From: JBFMFR01 sp040752025 | Lineage (GTDB): Bacteria > Chloroflexota > Anaerolineae > Anaerolineales > UBA4823 | Length of the DNA: 56,310 nucleotides | Direction of reading: 5' to 3' | NCBI GenBank assembly: GCA_040752025.1 | Contig: JBFMFR010000047.1 | Location: 1-56,310, forward strand | The notes under the pieces: generated by a model | Database searches by the model: none | Seen by the model: the letters and a program-made list of their open reading frames with translations, nothing else | What the model was told of the DNA's origin: nothing | Program-made: the position numbers and the translations under genes | In this document: piece after piece, positions 41,503 through 49,207 of the stretch | How the letters are laid out: each line of letters starts with the position of its first letter | How positions within the stretch are numbered: the first letter of the stretch is position 1

Positions 41503-42807
41503 TTAATAGTGTTGGCCCTCCTTTTCGCGACGATGTAGGCTCTGCCGTCGATCCCTGTGGCTGCCCCTCTTGCCAGACATATTTGCCGATGGATTGGCAG
41601 GAGCGCCCATCAGTCGTAACAAGGTCTGAACCGCTGTTTTTGCACAGCGGGGGTGATTGATATCGTTGTCAATTTCGATGCGTTCCACCTCTGGTCGCAG
41701 ATGCACGCGGATGGCGGCAAATAGCGCTTCATCCGCCTCTGGCATCCAAAACGGCTGGCCGGGCAAATCTAGCTGTGAAGAGCCACCCAAAGGCAGCATC
41801 ACAACGACCGGCCCGCAGGCGGCATTGGCGCGCTGGGCAATCACTTCACCCAGTCGAGTGCTCTCTTCACTGGTAGTTCTCATTAAGGTGGTTTCGGGGT
41901 TCCAGGCATACAGGCGCCGGCTGCGGTATTTTTCGGGCAGAGTTTCGGGCCGCCCAAAGATCGAAAAATCCAGGCAGCCAACCGAGATCACCTGGGGTAC
42001 GCCGCGTTGACCTGCAGCCATCAGGCGATCGGGGCCGGCTGAAAAGGGAGACCCGGTTAGCTCGGATGCCAGTTCGGTGGTGGTCAAATCCAGCACCCCA
42101 GCCACCAGTCCATCGGCGATCAGGCTTTCCATCGTCCGCCCACCGGAACCGACGGCGTGGAAAACCAGGACCTCATACCCCTCGGCTTCCAGTACCTTGC
42201 GGGCCGCGTCAACGGTGGGGGTAGTATTGCCCAACATGCTGATGGCAACGATCGGTTTACTGGAAGTCATTTCTTCGAAGGCGCCTTCTACCATGCCGCA
42301 GATTGCGTTCGCGGCGTTGGCAATCACCCGGCGGCTGATATGGTTCAAGCCAGCGATATCAACCACGGCAGGCACCAGGATCAAATCTTTGCTGCCCACG
42401 ATCAAGCGTGTATCGCCGGAGGCCATGGTCGAAACTAGCAGCTTGGGGAAGCCCACCGGCAAATCGCGCACGGCTGCTGCGAAAACCGAGGTGCCGCCCG
42501 AACCGCCCATGCCGATGATAGCATCGATGCGCCCGGCATTATACAGGTTGGCAACGATTGCAGCCGCGCCGCGTGCCATAACGTGCATGGCCGGGCCGCG
42601 CTCCTTTTGCTCTCGCAGGGCAGAGAGTGGGATGCCGCCGGCGGCGGCCACCTGGTCAGCCAGAATATCGGGAGACAGCTCGGATTCGGCCAGGATGCTG
42701 GTATCGATCAGTAGCGTTTGATGGCCGCAGGCCCAGATGCATTGAATCAGGAATGCAAATTCTGCACCCTTTGTATCCAAAGCACCCAGCACCGCCACGG
42801 TTCTCAT
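41503..42807 (-). CDS. Tm-1-like ATP-binding domain protein (UPF0261)
   Basis: A 434-residue protein from the ATG at 42807; a TTG at 42813 with better-spaced AAAGG is a possible alternative start. It matches the UPF0261/Tm-1-like family along its length: VAVLGALDTKGAEFAFLIQ, IIGMGGSGGTSVFAAAVRDLPVGFPKLLVSTMASGDT, ISMLGNTTPTVDAARKVLEAEGYEVLVFHAVGSGGRTMESLI, and LPLGGSSQLDLPGQPFWMPEADEALF. Plant Tm-1 binds a viral replicase and ATP; bacterial function is unknown. The companion TIM-barrel domain that often accompanies this family is absent. It is the first gene of the minus-strand operon and divergent from the SDR gene. The last 25 residues are strongly basic and not typical of the family. Confidence 0.85.
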   Translation of the reverse strand: MRTVAVLGALDTKGAEFAFLIQCIWACGHQTLLIDTSILAESELSPDILADQVAAAGGIPLSALREQKERGPAMHVMARGAAAIVANLYNAGRIDAIIGMGGSGGTSVFAAAVRDLPVGFPKLLVSTMASGDTRLIVGSKDLILVPAVVDIAGLNHISRRVIANAANAICGMVEGAFEEMTSSKPIVAISMLGNTTPTVDAARKVLEAEGYEVLVFHAVGSGGRTMESLIADGLVAGVLDLTTTELASELTGSPFSAGPDRLMAAGQRGVPQVISVGCLDFSIFGRPETLPEKYRSRRLYAWNPETTLMRTTSEESTRLGEVIAQRANAACGPVVVMLPLGGSSQLDLPGQPFWMPEADEALFAAIRVHLRPEVERIEIDNDINHPRCAKTAVQTLLRLMGAPANPSANMSGKRGSHRDRRQSLHRREKEGQHY

Positions 42808-42863
42808 TCGCAAGACTGCCTTTCCCTTGAGACAGGAAAATATCTGTTATTAATAGATTTTCA

Positions 42864-42897
42864 TGGTATAATATAATTATAATCGATTATCGATAAT
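42864..42897. promoter_or_regulatory. divergent promoter with overlapping palindromic operators
   Basis: Plus strand: the extended -10 TGGTATAAT (42864-42872) predicts a start near 42879 for the SDR/aco operon. Exactly there, two 12-base palindromes overlap: ATAATCGATTAT (42879-42890) and ATTATCGATAAT (42886-42897). A minus-strand TATAAT (42881-42876) inside the same block can serve the opposite operon. One regulator dimer pair could therefore silence both directions; the GntR protein at 33170-33859 is the nearest candidate. Confidence 0.6.
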
Positions 42898-42985
42898 AGA
42901 TAAAGAGGCAATTTTCCAAAAAGACAGAAATACATCCAATAACAACATCTTTCAGCGTAAGCGATCTTCACTCGGGAGGTGTCTT

Positions 42986-43768
42986 ATGAACATGCTGCAA
43001 GATAAAGTCGCTGTTGTAACAGGCAGCGCGCGCGGCCTGGGCACATGCATTGCCATGGCCTTTGCGCGGGAGGGAGCGCACATCGCCCTGGTTGACCGGT
43101 TCACCGATCCGCTCCATGCCATACAAGAAGATATCGAGCGCCAGGGACGTAAAGCGCTATCGCTAGAAGTTGATATCGCGAACCTGGAAAGCGTGGAAGC
43201 CTGCGCGCGTAAAGCTGTAGAGCATTTCGGCCGGATGGACATCCTGGTAAACAACGCTGCTATCGGCGGGCCTTCCGCCCCTCTTTGGGAGGTGGACCCA
43301 GCAGCCTGGCGAGAATGCCTGGATATCAACACTACGGGCGTTTTCTACTGCTGCCGGGCCTTCCTGCCGGGGATGATCCGGCAGCGCTCGGGCTCGGTGA
43401 TCATCATCGGCTCGATGACCGGCAAGCGGGTGTTGGTCAACCGCACCGCGTATGCCACTTCCAAGCTCGCCCTGGTGGGAATGGCCCGCACCCTGGCGTG
43501 GGAAGTGGGCCCGTATGGCATCCGGGTAAACGTGATTTCACCGGGTCCGATGGAAGGTGAGCGGCTGAAATGGGTCTTCGAGACGCAGGCCCAGCAGGAG
43601 GGCATCACAGTTGAAGCCGCTCGCAAGCGCATGGCCGACGCTTCGCCTCTGGGGCAATTCGTGCCGCCAGAAAACGTGGCGCAGGCAGCCTTGTTTCTGG
43701 CTTCCGACCTGTCTGGCTCGACCACCGGCGAGGATTTTAACTGCTCGGCGGGTATTTGCATGTACTAG
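42986..43768 (+). CDS. short-chain dehydrogenase/reductase
   Basis: A 260-residue classical SDR. The cofactor loop TGSARGLG (12-19), NNAA (89-92), N115, the catalytic S143 (IGSM), and Y156/K160 (YATSK) are all present. The tail GSTTGEDFNCSAGICMY fits family ends. It opens the plus-strand operon in front of three acetoin-dehydrogenase-like genes, so oxidation of a secondary alcohol such as a butanediol to the hydroxyketone is a sensible role. GGGAGG lies before the ATG. Confidence 0.9.
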   Translation: MNMLQDKVAVVTGSARGLGTCIAMAFAREGAHIALVDRFTDPLHAIQEDIERQGRKALSLEVDIANLESVEACARKAVEHFGRMDILVNNAAIGGPSAPLWEVDPAAWRECLDINTTGVFYCCRAFLPGMIRQRSGSVIIIGSMTGKRVLVNRTAYATSKLALVGMARTLAWEVGPYGIRVNVISPGPMEGERLKWVFETQAQQEGITVEAARKRMADASPLGQFVPPENVAQAALFLASDLSGSTTGEDFNCSAGICMY

Positions 43769-43778
43769 GAAAACGGCT

Positions 43779-44750
43779 ATGACTGACTGCAGCGATCCTG
43801 AACAACTATTACATTTCTACCAGCAGATGTACAAAATCCGGGCCTTCGAAGAGCAGGCCAATCAACTTTACCTGCGCCGCCAGATGCCCGGCCTGACCCA
43901 TATGTATATTGGCGAGGAAGCCGTGGCGGTAGGTGTGTGCGAGACACTGAGAGACGTGGACTACATTACCAGCACACACCGCGGGCACGGGCACTGCCTG
44001 GCCAAGGGCGCCGGTTTCAAGCGCATGTTTGCCGAGCTGTTGGGCAAGCAGGCGGGCTACTGCCGCGGGAAAGGCGGCTCCATGCATATCGCTGACACGG
44101 AGCGTAACAACCTGGGCGCCAATGCCATTGTTGGCGGCAGCGCCGGGATCGCTACCGGGGCGGGCCTCTCCATCAAGATGCGCGGCAGTGATCAGATAGC
44201 GGTGTGCTTCTTTGGCGAAGGCGCCCTGGGCGAAGGGCTGCTCTATGAAGTCATGAACATGGCCCAACTGTGGAGCCTGCCTGTGATCTACATATGCGAG
44301 GATAACCTGTACAACGAATACACCCATTTCTCCGAAACCACCGCCGGTACACTGCTGGGACGTCCCCAGGCTTTTGGAATCCATGCGTTAGAAGTAGATG
44401 GCCAGGATGTGCGCGCTGTCTATGACGCTGCTGCCGGGCTGGTCCAACGCGCCCGGGCTGGAAAAGGACCGGGCTTCTTACTTTGCCACACCTACCGCTA
44501 CCGGGGACACCACGTCGGTGATATCGATCGCACCTACTACCGTTCCAAAGAAGAAGAAAATCTATGGATGACAGAGCGCGACCCATTGAAGACCCTGGCT
44601 CAATGGATGGTCGAAAACAAGCTGGCCGACGCACCCATCTTTGAACAAATTGAAAAAGAGATCGAGCAGGAAGTCGCCGAAGCGGTGGAATTCGCACTCA
44701 ACACCCCCTATCCGGACGTCAGCGAGGTAGATCAACATGTCTACGCTTGA
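43779..44750 (+). CDS. acoA: thiamine-diphosphate E1 alpha subunit, acetoin-dehydrogenase-like
   Basis: A 323-residue E1 alpha from the ATG at 43779, 10 bases after the SDR stop and preceded by AGGA; the longer frame into the SDR gene is rejected. Visible features are YKIRAFEEQANQLYLRRQMPGLTHMYIGEEAVAVGVC, DYITSTHRGHGHCLAKG, and a ThDP motif with GEGALGEG and 30 residues later CEDNLYNEYT. Length and GHGHCLAKG fit AcoA-type proteins better than PDH or BCKDH. With AcoB it decarboxylates or cleaves the hydroxyketone and passes the acyl group to lipoyl E2. A different 2-oxo acid substrate remains possible. Confidence 0.88.
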   Translation: MTDCSDPEQLLHFYQQMYKIRAFEEQANQLYLRRQMPGLTHMYIGEEAVAVGVCETLRDVDYITSTHRGHGHCLAKGAGFKRMFAELLGKQAGYCRGKGGSMHIADTERNNLGANAIVGGSAGIATGAGLSIKMRGSDQIAVCFFGEGALGEGLLYEVMNMAQLWSLPVIYICEDNLYNEYTHFSETTAGTLLGRPQAFGIHALEVDGQDVRAVYDAAAGLVQRARAGKGPGFLLCHTYRYRGHHVGDIDRTYYRSKEEENLWMTERDPLKTLAQWMVENKLADAPIFEQIEKEIEQEVAEAVEFALNTPYPDVSEVDQHVYA

Positions 44751-45735
44751 GAACATGCGCGAGATTACGTTTGGCAAGGCAGTGAATGAAGCCATCGCCG
44801 AAGAGATGCGCCGCGATCCAACCATCTTTATGATCGGTGAGGATATCGCCGAAGCGGGAACCACTTTCAAAGTGCTGGAGGGCCTGGTAGAGGAGTTCGG
44901 TCCCCAGCGGATCATCGATACGCCCATCTCTGAAGCCGGGTTTGCCGGAATAGGCGTAGGCGCAGCCATGACCGGTATGCGCCCGATCGTGGACATCATG
45001 TTCGGCGATTTCATCACCCTGACCATGGATCAGATGGTCAACCAGGCGGCGAAGATCCACTATATGTCGGGCGGCACATTGAGGGCGCCCATGGTTTTCC
45101 GAACAACTCTGGGGGCCACCCGGCGTTCGGGCGCTCAGCACTCGCAGTCGCTGCACGCCTGGCTGTGCCATGTGCCTGGTTTGAAGGTGGTTATCCCCTC
45201 CACCCCGTACGACGCCAAAGGTTTGATGAAATCTGCCATTCGTGATGACAACCCGGTGGTAATCTTCGAGGACAAGATGCTGTTCCAGCAGAAAGGGCTT
45301 GTACCAGAAGGCGAATACACCCTGCCGTTCGGGGTGGCTGACATCAAGCGGACTGGGACGGATATCACTTTAGTAGGTACGAGCAGCATGGTTCAGGTGG
45401 CGTTAGAAGCAGCCGAGCTCCTATCTGCTCTGGGCATTTCCGCAGAGGTGATCGACCCGCGCACGCTTAAACCTTTGGATGCTGAAACCCTGATTAAATC
45501 TGCAAAGAAAACCAGCCGAGCTATTGTGATCGATGAAGGACATATCAGTTATGGAGTGACGGGCGAGCTGGCATCAATCATTGCCGATGGAGCTTTCTAC
45601 CACCTGGACGCGCCGGTCAAGCGCCTGGGCGCTATGGATGTACCGGTGCCATTCTCGCCACCCCTGGAAGACGCCACCGTACCCAACCCGGAACAGGTGG
45701 TCGAGATGGCCAAGACGCTGTGCGGGCGCGTGTAA
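44737..45735 (+). CDS. acoB: thiamine-diphosphate E1 beta subunit, acetoin-dehydrogenase-like
   Basis: A 332-residue E1 beta with the expected pieces: TFGKAVNEAIAEEMRRDPTIFMIGEDIAEAGTTFKVLEGL, RIIDTPISEAGFAGIGVGAAMTGMRPI, FGDFITLTMDQMVNQAAKIHYMSGG, SLHAWLCHVPGLKVVIPSTPYDAKGLM and EVIDPRTLKPLD. It overlaps the E1 alpha stop by 14 bases, with GAGG before the ATG. It forms an alpha2-beta2 heterotetramer with the preceding product. Acetoin is the family-based suggestion; the sequence does not prove it. Confidence 0.9.
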   Translation: MSTLENMREITFGKAVNEAIAEEMRRDPTIFMIGEDIAEAGTTFKVLEGLVEEFGPQRIIDTPISEAGFAGIGVGAAMTGMRPIVDIMFGDFITLTMDQMVNQAAKIHYMSGGTLRAPMVFRTTLGATRRSGAQHSQSLHAWLCHVPGLKVVIPSTPYDAKGLMKSAIRDDNPVVIFEDKMLFQQKGLVPEGEYTLPFGVADIKRTGTDITLVGTSSMVQVALEAAELLSALGISAEVIDPRTLKPLDAETLIKSAKKTSRAIVIDEGHISYGVTGELASIIADGAFYHLDAPVKRLGAMDVPVPFSPPLEDATVPNPEQVVEMAKTLCGRV

Positions 45736-45759
45736 TCCGGAGCGCCGAGGAGAGCCAAC

Positions 45760-47124
45760 ATGTCGACCGAAATTTTTATGCCTGCCCTGGGTATGAACCA
45801 GGAAACAGGAAAGATCATCGAATGGCTGGCCCAGGAGGGGCAGAACGTGGTCAAGGGCCAACCCATGATGGTAGTGGAGACCGATAAGGCCACCGTGGAG
45901 CTCGAGGCGCCAGCGTCAGGGAAATTGATAAACGTGACTGCCAGAGACGGCGATGAAGTGCCGGTGGGCAAAGTGATCGCGCTGGTTGTGAATGAAGGCG
46001 AGGCGGTGCCAACCGTGCCCGCGTTCGAGTCACCCCTTCCATCTGCTGTGGCTGTCCAAACGCCGGATAGCGTTCCGCCCGGTGCAGCCGCTAACGTCAA
46101 ACTGGCTAGCCCGCTGGCCGCCCGGATCGCTGAAGAACACAGGCTCGATCTCAGCCAGGTCCCCTGCGAAGGCAAGCGCATCCAGAAAGAAGACGTTCTG
46201 GCTTACCTGGCCCAACAGGGTACCGCCAGCCAGACTCAAGCGGACAGGAAGCTGGCTTCTCCCAAAGCTCGTCGCCTGGCGCGTGAGCACAACATTGACC
46301 TGCACAGCCTGCCCGGCAGCGGCCCGGGAGGAGCACTGCTGGCTGAGGATATCATCAAGGCTGTCGAAGCACAAACAAACCAGCCTGGCGCTGGAATGGC
46401 ATCGACTGGCGTATCTCTACCAGTGACGCAAACACCGGTCGCGGCTCCTACCGAAATACCCGTCAGCCACATGTGGCAGGTGATGGCCCGCCGGATGACA
46501 GAGAGCTGGCAAACCATCCCCCATTTCTACCTGGAGGCTGAGGCCAATGCAACCCGGCTCCAGGCCTGGCGGACCAGGTTGTTGGATCGCTTCGAAGAAA
46601 AGGTTTCATTAACCGACTTGCTCGTCAAATTGGTTGCAGTCGCCCTGCGCCGGCACCCCAGGATCAATGCTAGCTGGGTAAACGGGACTATTCAGTCCAA
46701 CCCGGAGATTAATATTGGGCTGGCGGTGGCGGTGGACGGTGGCCTGATGGTGCCAGTTATCCGGAATGCCGACCAGTTAGGCATTCAGGCTCTAGGGGCC
46801 AAGCGGAAGGTGCTGGTAACTGGAGCCCAGGCTGGCCGGTTACCTTTGGCTGACCTGTGCGGTGGGACATTCACGATCAGTAACCTGGGAAAATTTCCGT
46901 GCATCGATAACTTCACTGCAATCATAAACCCGCCGGAGGCGGCCATCCTGGGCCTCGGCCGGATCACGGACAAAGTTTTGGCTGTCAATGGACATGCGGT
47001 GGTCCAACCGGTGTTGCGCATGACCCTGACTTGCGACCACCGGGTGATCGATGGCGCGCGCGGCGCTGAATTCCTCCAGACCCTGACAAACCTGATCGAT
47101 GAACCGCTCGCCGTCCTCGATTGA
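45760..47124 (+). CDS. acoC: dihydrolipoamide acyltransferase E2 with two subunit-binding domains
   Basis: A 454-residue E2. The lipoyl domain occupies 1-80 with K43 in ETDKATVE. Two peripheral-subunit-binding domains follow instead of the usual one: LASPLAARIAEEHRLDL (about 115-150) and LASPKARRLAREHNIDL (about 165-203). The catalytic domain has H427 and D431 in CDHRVIDG. It forms the complex core and transfers the acyl group to CoA. No E3 dihydrolipoamide dehydrogenase gene is present in the window, so it must be borrowed from elsewhere. GAGGAG precedes the ATG. The gene is followed in the same frame, after its stop, by a GntR-like fragment. Confidence 0.92.
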   Translation: MSTEIFMPALGMNQETGKIIEWLAQEGQNVVKGQPMMVVETDKATVELEAPASGKLINVTARDGDEVPVGKVIALVVNEGEAVPTVPAFESPLPSAVAVQTPDSVPPGAAANVKLASPLAARIAEEHRLDLSQVPCEGKRIQKEDVLAYLAQQGTASQTQADRKLASPKARRLAREHNIDLHSLPGSGPGGALLAEDIIKAVEAQTNQPGAGMASTGVSLPVTQTPVAAPTEIPVSHMWQVMARRMTESWQTIPHFYLEAEANATRLQAWRTRLLDRFEEKVSLTDLLVKLVAVALRRHPRINASWVNGTIQSNPEINIGLAVAVDGGLMVPVIRNADQLGIQALGAKRKVLVTGAQAGRLPLADLCGGTFTISNLGKFPCIDNFTAIINPPEAAILGLGRITDKVLAVNGHAVVQPVLRMTLTCDHRVIDGARGAEFLQTLTNLIDEPLAVLD

Positions 47125-47151
47125 GGGATGGGTGAAGGAGATCAAATAACC

Positions 47152-47283
47152 ATGCGCCGCTCATCTCATAATCTTAAAAACCTGGCCAATCGCCATCAGG
47201 CTGTAATCGATGCACTCCAAACCAATGATCCAGCAATAGCTCGTCAGGCAGCGATACGCAGCGCTGGCCAGCCGAACCGTTGA
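47152..47283 (+). pseudogene. fragment of a GntR/FCD regulator
   Basis: The 43 codons begin MRRSSHNLKNLANRHQAVID and continue with a DALQTNDPAIARQAA segment. They align without gaps to the C-terminal FCD helices of the GntR protein at 33170-33859 (MRRSSQSLEALAARHQTIID and following). The DNA-binding domain is missing and the last residues diverge. It is in frame with the E2 gene but after its stop. It is best read as the remnant of a duplicated or rearranged regulator. Expression as a tiny dimerising peptide is conceivable but unproven. Confidence 0.75.
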
Positions 47284-47357
47284 AAAACCTGCGCTTTATC
47301 GCCCTGGGATGGGCCGCCGCCAGGCCGTAGAAGGATCGAAACTGGTGATTTTTCACC

Positions 47358-48014
47358 TTACGCCTGCTCGGCGCGGCGCTTGATGCCCAGCAGCATCTTG
47401 CGCTCCATGACGAAAGCCACGGGTTCGGTCAGCCGCCAGATCCAGGCCATGTCGGGGCTGTAGGCCAGGCGCTCCCGCACCAGCAGGCGCGTGGCCGCCT
47501 CGCCCTGGGGCTCGAGCACGAACTGCCAGGTGGCGATGGAATAGGCTTTACCGGGCTGGGCGGTGTATTCGACGCGCTGCTCGCTCTTGGGCTCCAGGCT
47601 GACCAGGGCTAACGCCCGCTCGGGGTCGACCAGGGCCACACCAAAACAGGGGTAACCTTTAGGTCCCAGGCGGATGACATCTCCCACTTGCAGAGTCTGG
47701 AGCTCGGGCACAATGCGCTCGACGGTGTGGATATCGCAGCCGGCCAGGTTTTCCAGGCCATCGTAGCTGTACAAGCCACCGCGCCCCTGCCCCATCTGCA
47801 CCAGCCAGGACCAGACGCGCTGCGCCGGGGCGTGGATCAGGATGGCGCGCGTGTAGCCCATGTGCGAAACCGGCACCAGCTCATCGCCGGGCAGAGCGCG
47901 CTCAACAGTGGCGCGGTCTGCGCCCCAGCGGTTATACCAGCCGCGGATCAGCGGGGAAAAGATCAAAGCGCCGGCAACCTGCACAGCGCCTAACAGCGTT
48001 TCAAACGGGTTCAT
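47358..48014 (-). CDS. SRPBCC-family protein with N-terminal membrane helix
   Basis: A 218-residue protein from the ATG at 48014, which follows AAGGAG by 6 bases. The N-terminus has a short hydrophobic stretch (LLGAVQVAGALIFSPLI). A START-like helix-grip domain follows: IHAPAQRVWSWLVQMGQGRGGLYSYDGLENLAGCDIHTVERIVPE, DVIRLGP, WQFVLEPQGEAATRLLVRERL. Such proteins bind hydrophobic ligands in the cavity; function here is unknown. It is a single gene flanked by divergent genes. The minus strand has a TATAAT about 35 bases before the start codon that may be its promoter. Confidence 0.8.
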   Translation of the reverse strand: MNPFETLLGAVQVAGALIFSPLIRGWYNRWGADRATVERALPGDELVPVSHMGYTRAILIHAPAQRVWSWLVQMGQGRGGLYSYDGLENLAGCDIHTVERIVPELQTLQVGDVIRLGPKGYPCFGVALVDPERALALVSLEPKSEQRVEYTAQPGKAYSIATWQFVLEPQGEAATRLLVRERLAYSPDMAWIWRLTEPVAFVMERKMLLGIKRRAEQA

Positions 48015-48140
48015 CGATGGCTCCTTGAGGGTAATTTGACAATGCATTATACAGCAACAGCCGGATTATCGAGATACTTTTCGATTGGAACGCCTGAACA
48101 ATCACCCCGGGCAGGGTGTATTGTATATAACAAGCCATCC

Positions 48141-48173
48141 AGAAATCGAATTTTTGGCAAAAATTCGATTTCT
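48141..48173. promoter_or_regulatory. 15-base perfect inverted repeat between divergent genes
   Basis: AGAAATCGAATTTTT (48141-48155) and its exact complement (48159-48173) are separated by GGC. It lies in the 243-base gap between the SRPBCC gene and the DJ-1-like lipoprotein gene and is AT-rich. It may be an operator, or a terminator-like hairpin on the plus strand since TTTT follows. The rest of the gap (48015-48257) shows no gene. Confidence 0.5.
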
Positions 48174-48257
48174 TTTCCGCTAGCCAAACTGCATCAGCTT
48201 TAGGGATGATTAGATTCTTAGACCCCGCGCACCCGATCAAATCTGGAGGAAATTACA

Positions 48258-49085
48258 ATGAAAAACATCACCCTGTTCTGCCTGGTTGGATTGATCCTGC
48301 TGGCAGCCTGCACACCTGCCACTACCCCCCTGCCGCCCAGCGATACGCCTCAATCCACGGCCACAAAGCCGCCGCCCAGCGCCACGCCTGAGCCCAGACC
48401 ATCTGCCACGCTGGAACCCAGCCCAACCCCCACCGCCCCAGCCTCGGAAACGCCCCTCCCCAGCCCAACGCCCTGGCGCCCGGCGCAACCCAAAAGCGCC
48501 TGCGTTCCCAACGAAAAACGCACTTGCCAAGTGCTGTTTGTCCTGCCAGCGCGCTACTACGCTGAGAACGCCCGCCTCTATCCAATCCAATTCGAAAAAG
48601 CTGGCTACAGCGTGGTCATGGCAACCAGTTACGCTGAAGTGGTGGAGGTTTGCACCGAATCGACCAGCGACACGCCTTCGGAACTGGCTATCCCGATCGA
48701 TCTACAATTGAAAGATGTACAGATCGCCGATTACGATGCGATTGTCTACATCGGCGGCTTCGGCTGCCAGGATCAATGGACCGATAAAGAAGCCCTGGGC
48801 CTGGCTCGGGAAGCCGTGGCGCAAGGCAAAGTATTGGGGGCCTCCGGCTGCGCTCCGACCATCCTGGCCCACGCCGGCGTGCTGGAAGGGAAGAAGGCGG
48901 CCATCTGCCTGGGGGATGCGATGGTGAAGCAGGGCAAAGACTACTGTGAAGTGTTAAACAGCCTGGGAGCTACCTGCCTCGATGAAATGATCGTGCGCGA
49001 TGGGTTGATCGTCACTTCTCGCCAGCGCTCAGCATACTTCGTGGCCGGGATCATCGAGGTGATCCAGGAGATCACCGGGCCATAA
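48258..49085 (+). CDS. DJ-1/PfpI-domain lipoprotein
   Basis: A 275-residue protein with a type II signal peptide (LILLAAC, C18) and a Pro/Ser/Thr linker (19-80). A domain of about 190 residues resembling DJ-1/PfpI glutamine-amidotransferase-like proteins follows: QVLFVLPARYYAENARLYPIQFEKAGYSVVMAT, AIVYIGGFGC and GASGCAPTILAHAGVLEGKKAA. The elbow Cys C198 is followed by Ala rather than His, as in many DJ-1-like proteins. GGAGG precedes the ATG. DJ-1 proteins are usually cytoplasmic, so a lipid-anchored extracytoplasmic version is unusual. Possible roles are glycation repair or peptidase-like activity at the surface; unproven. Confidence 0.8.
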   Translation: MKNITLFCLVGLILLAACTPATTPLPPSDTPQSTATKPPPSATPEPRPSATLEPSPTPTAPASETPLPSPTPWRPAQPKSACVPNEKRTCQVLFVLPARYYAENARLYPIQFEKAGYSVVMATSYAEVVEVCTESTSDTPSELAIPIDLQLKDVQIADYDAIVYIGGFGCQDQWTDKEALGLAREAVAQGKVLGASGCAPTILAHAGVLEGKKAAICLGDAMVKQGKDYCEVLNSLGATCLDEMIVRDGLIVTSRQRSAYFVAGIIEVIQEITGP

Positions 49086-49099
49086 AGCCCTTCTCCTGC

Positions 49100-49207
49100 T
49101 CAACGGCAGGTCCAGATCTCATCCAGCACCCATCCCTGAGCGGTCCTGGCAAAGTCGATATGGATACAACCCAGCTCAGCGAAATGACCGCCCAGCGTGA
49201 AGGGCGA
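49100..49207 (-). pseudogene. possible 3' remnant of a lost gene
   Basis: Directly after the DtxR-type stop codon and in the same frame, the minus strand stays open for 35 codons and reads like a protein end (GGHFAELGCIHIDFARTAQG, then WVLDEIWTCR and a stop). It has no start codon or ribosome site of its own. It may be the tail of a deleted gene brought next to the regulator. Weak evidence. Confidence 0.3.
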
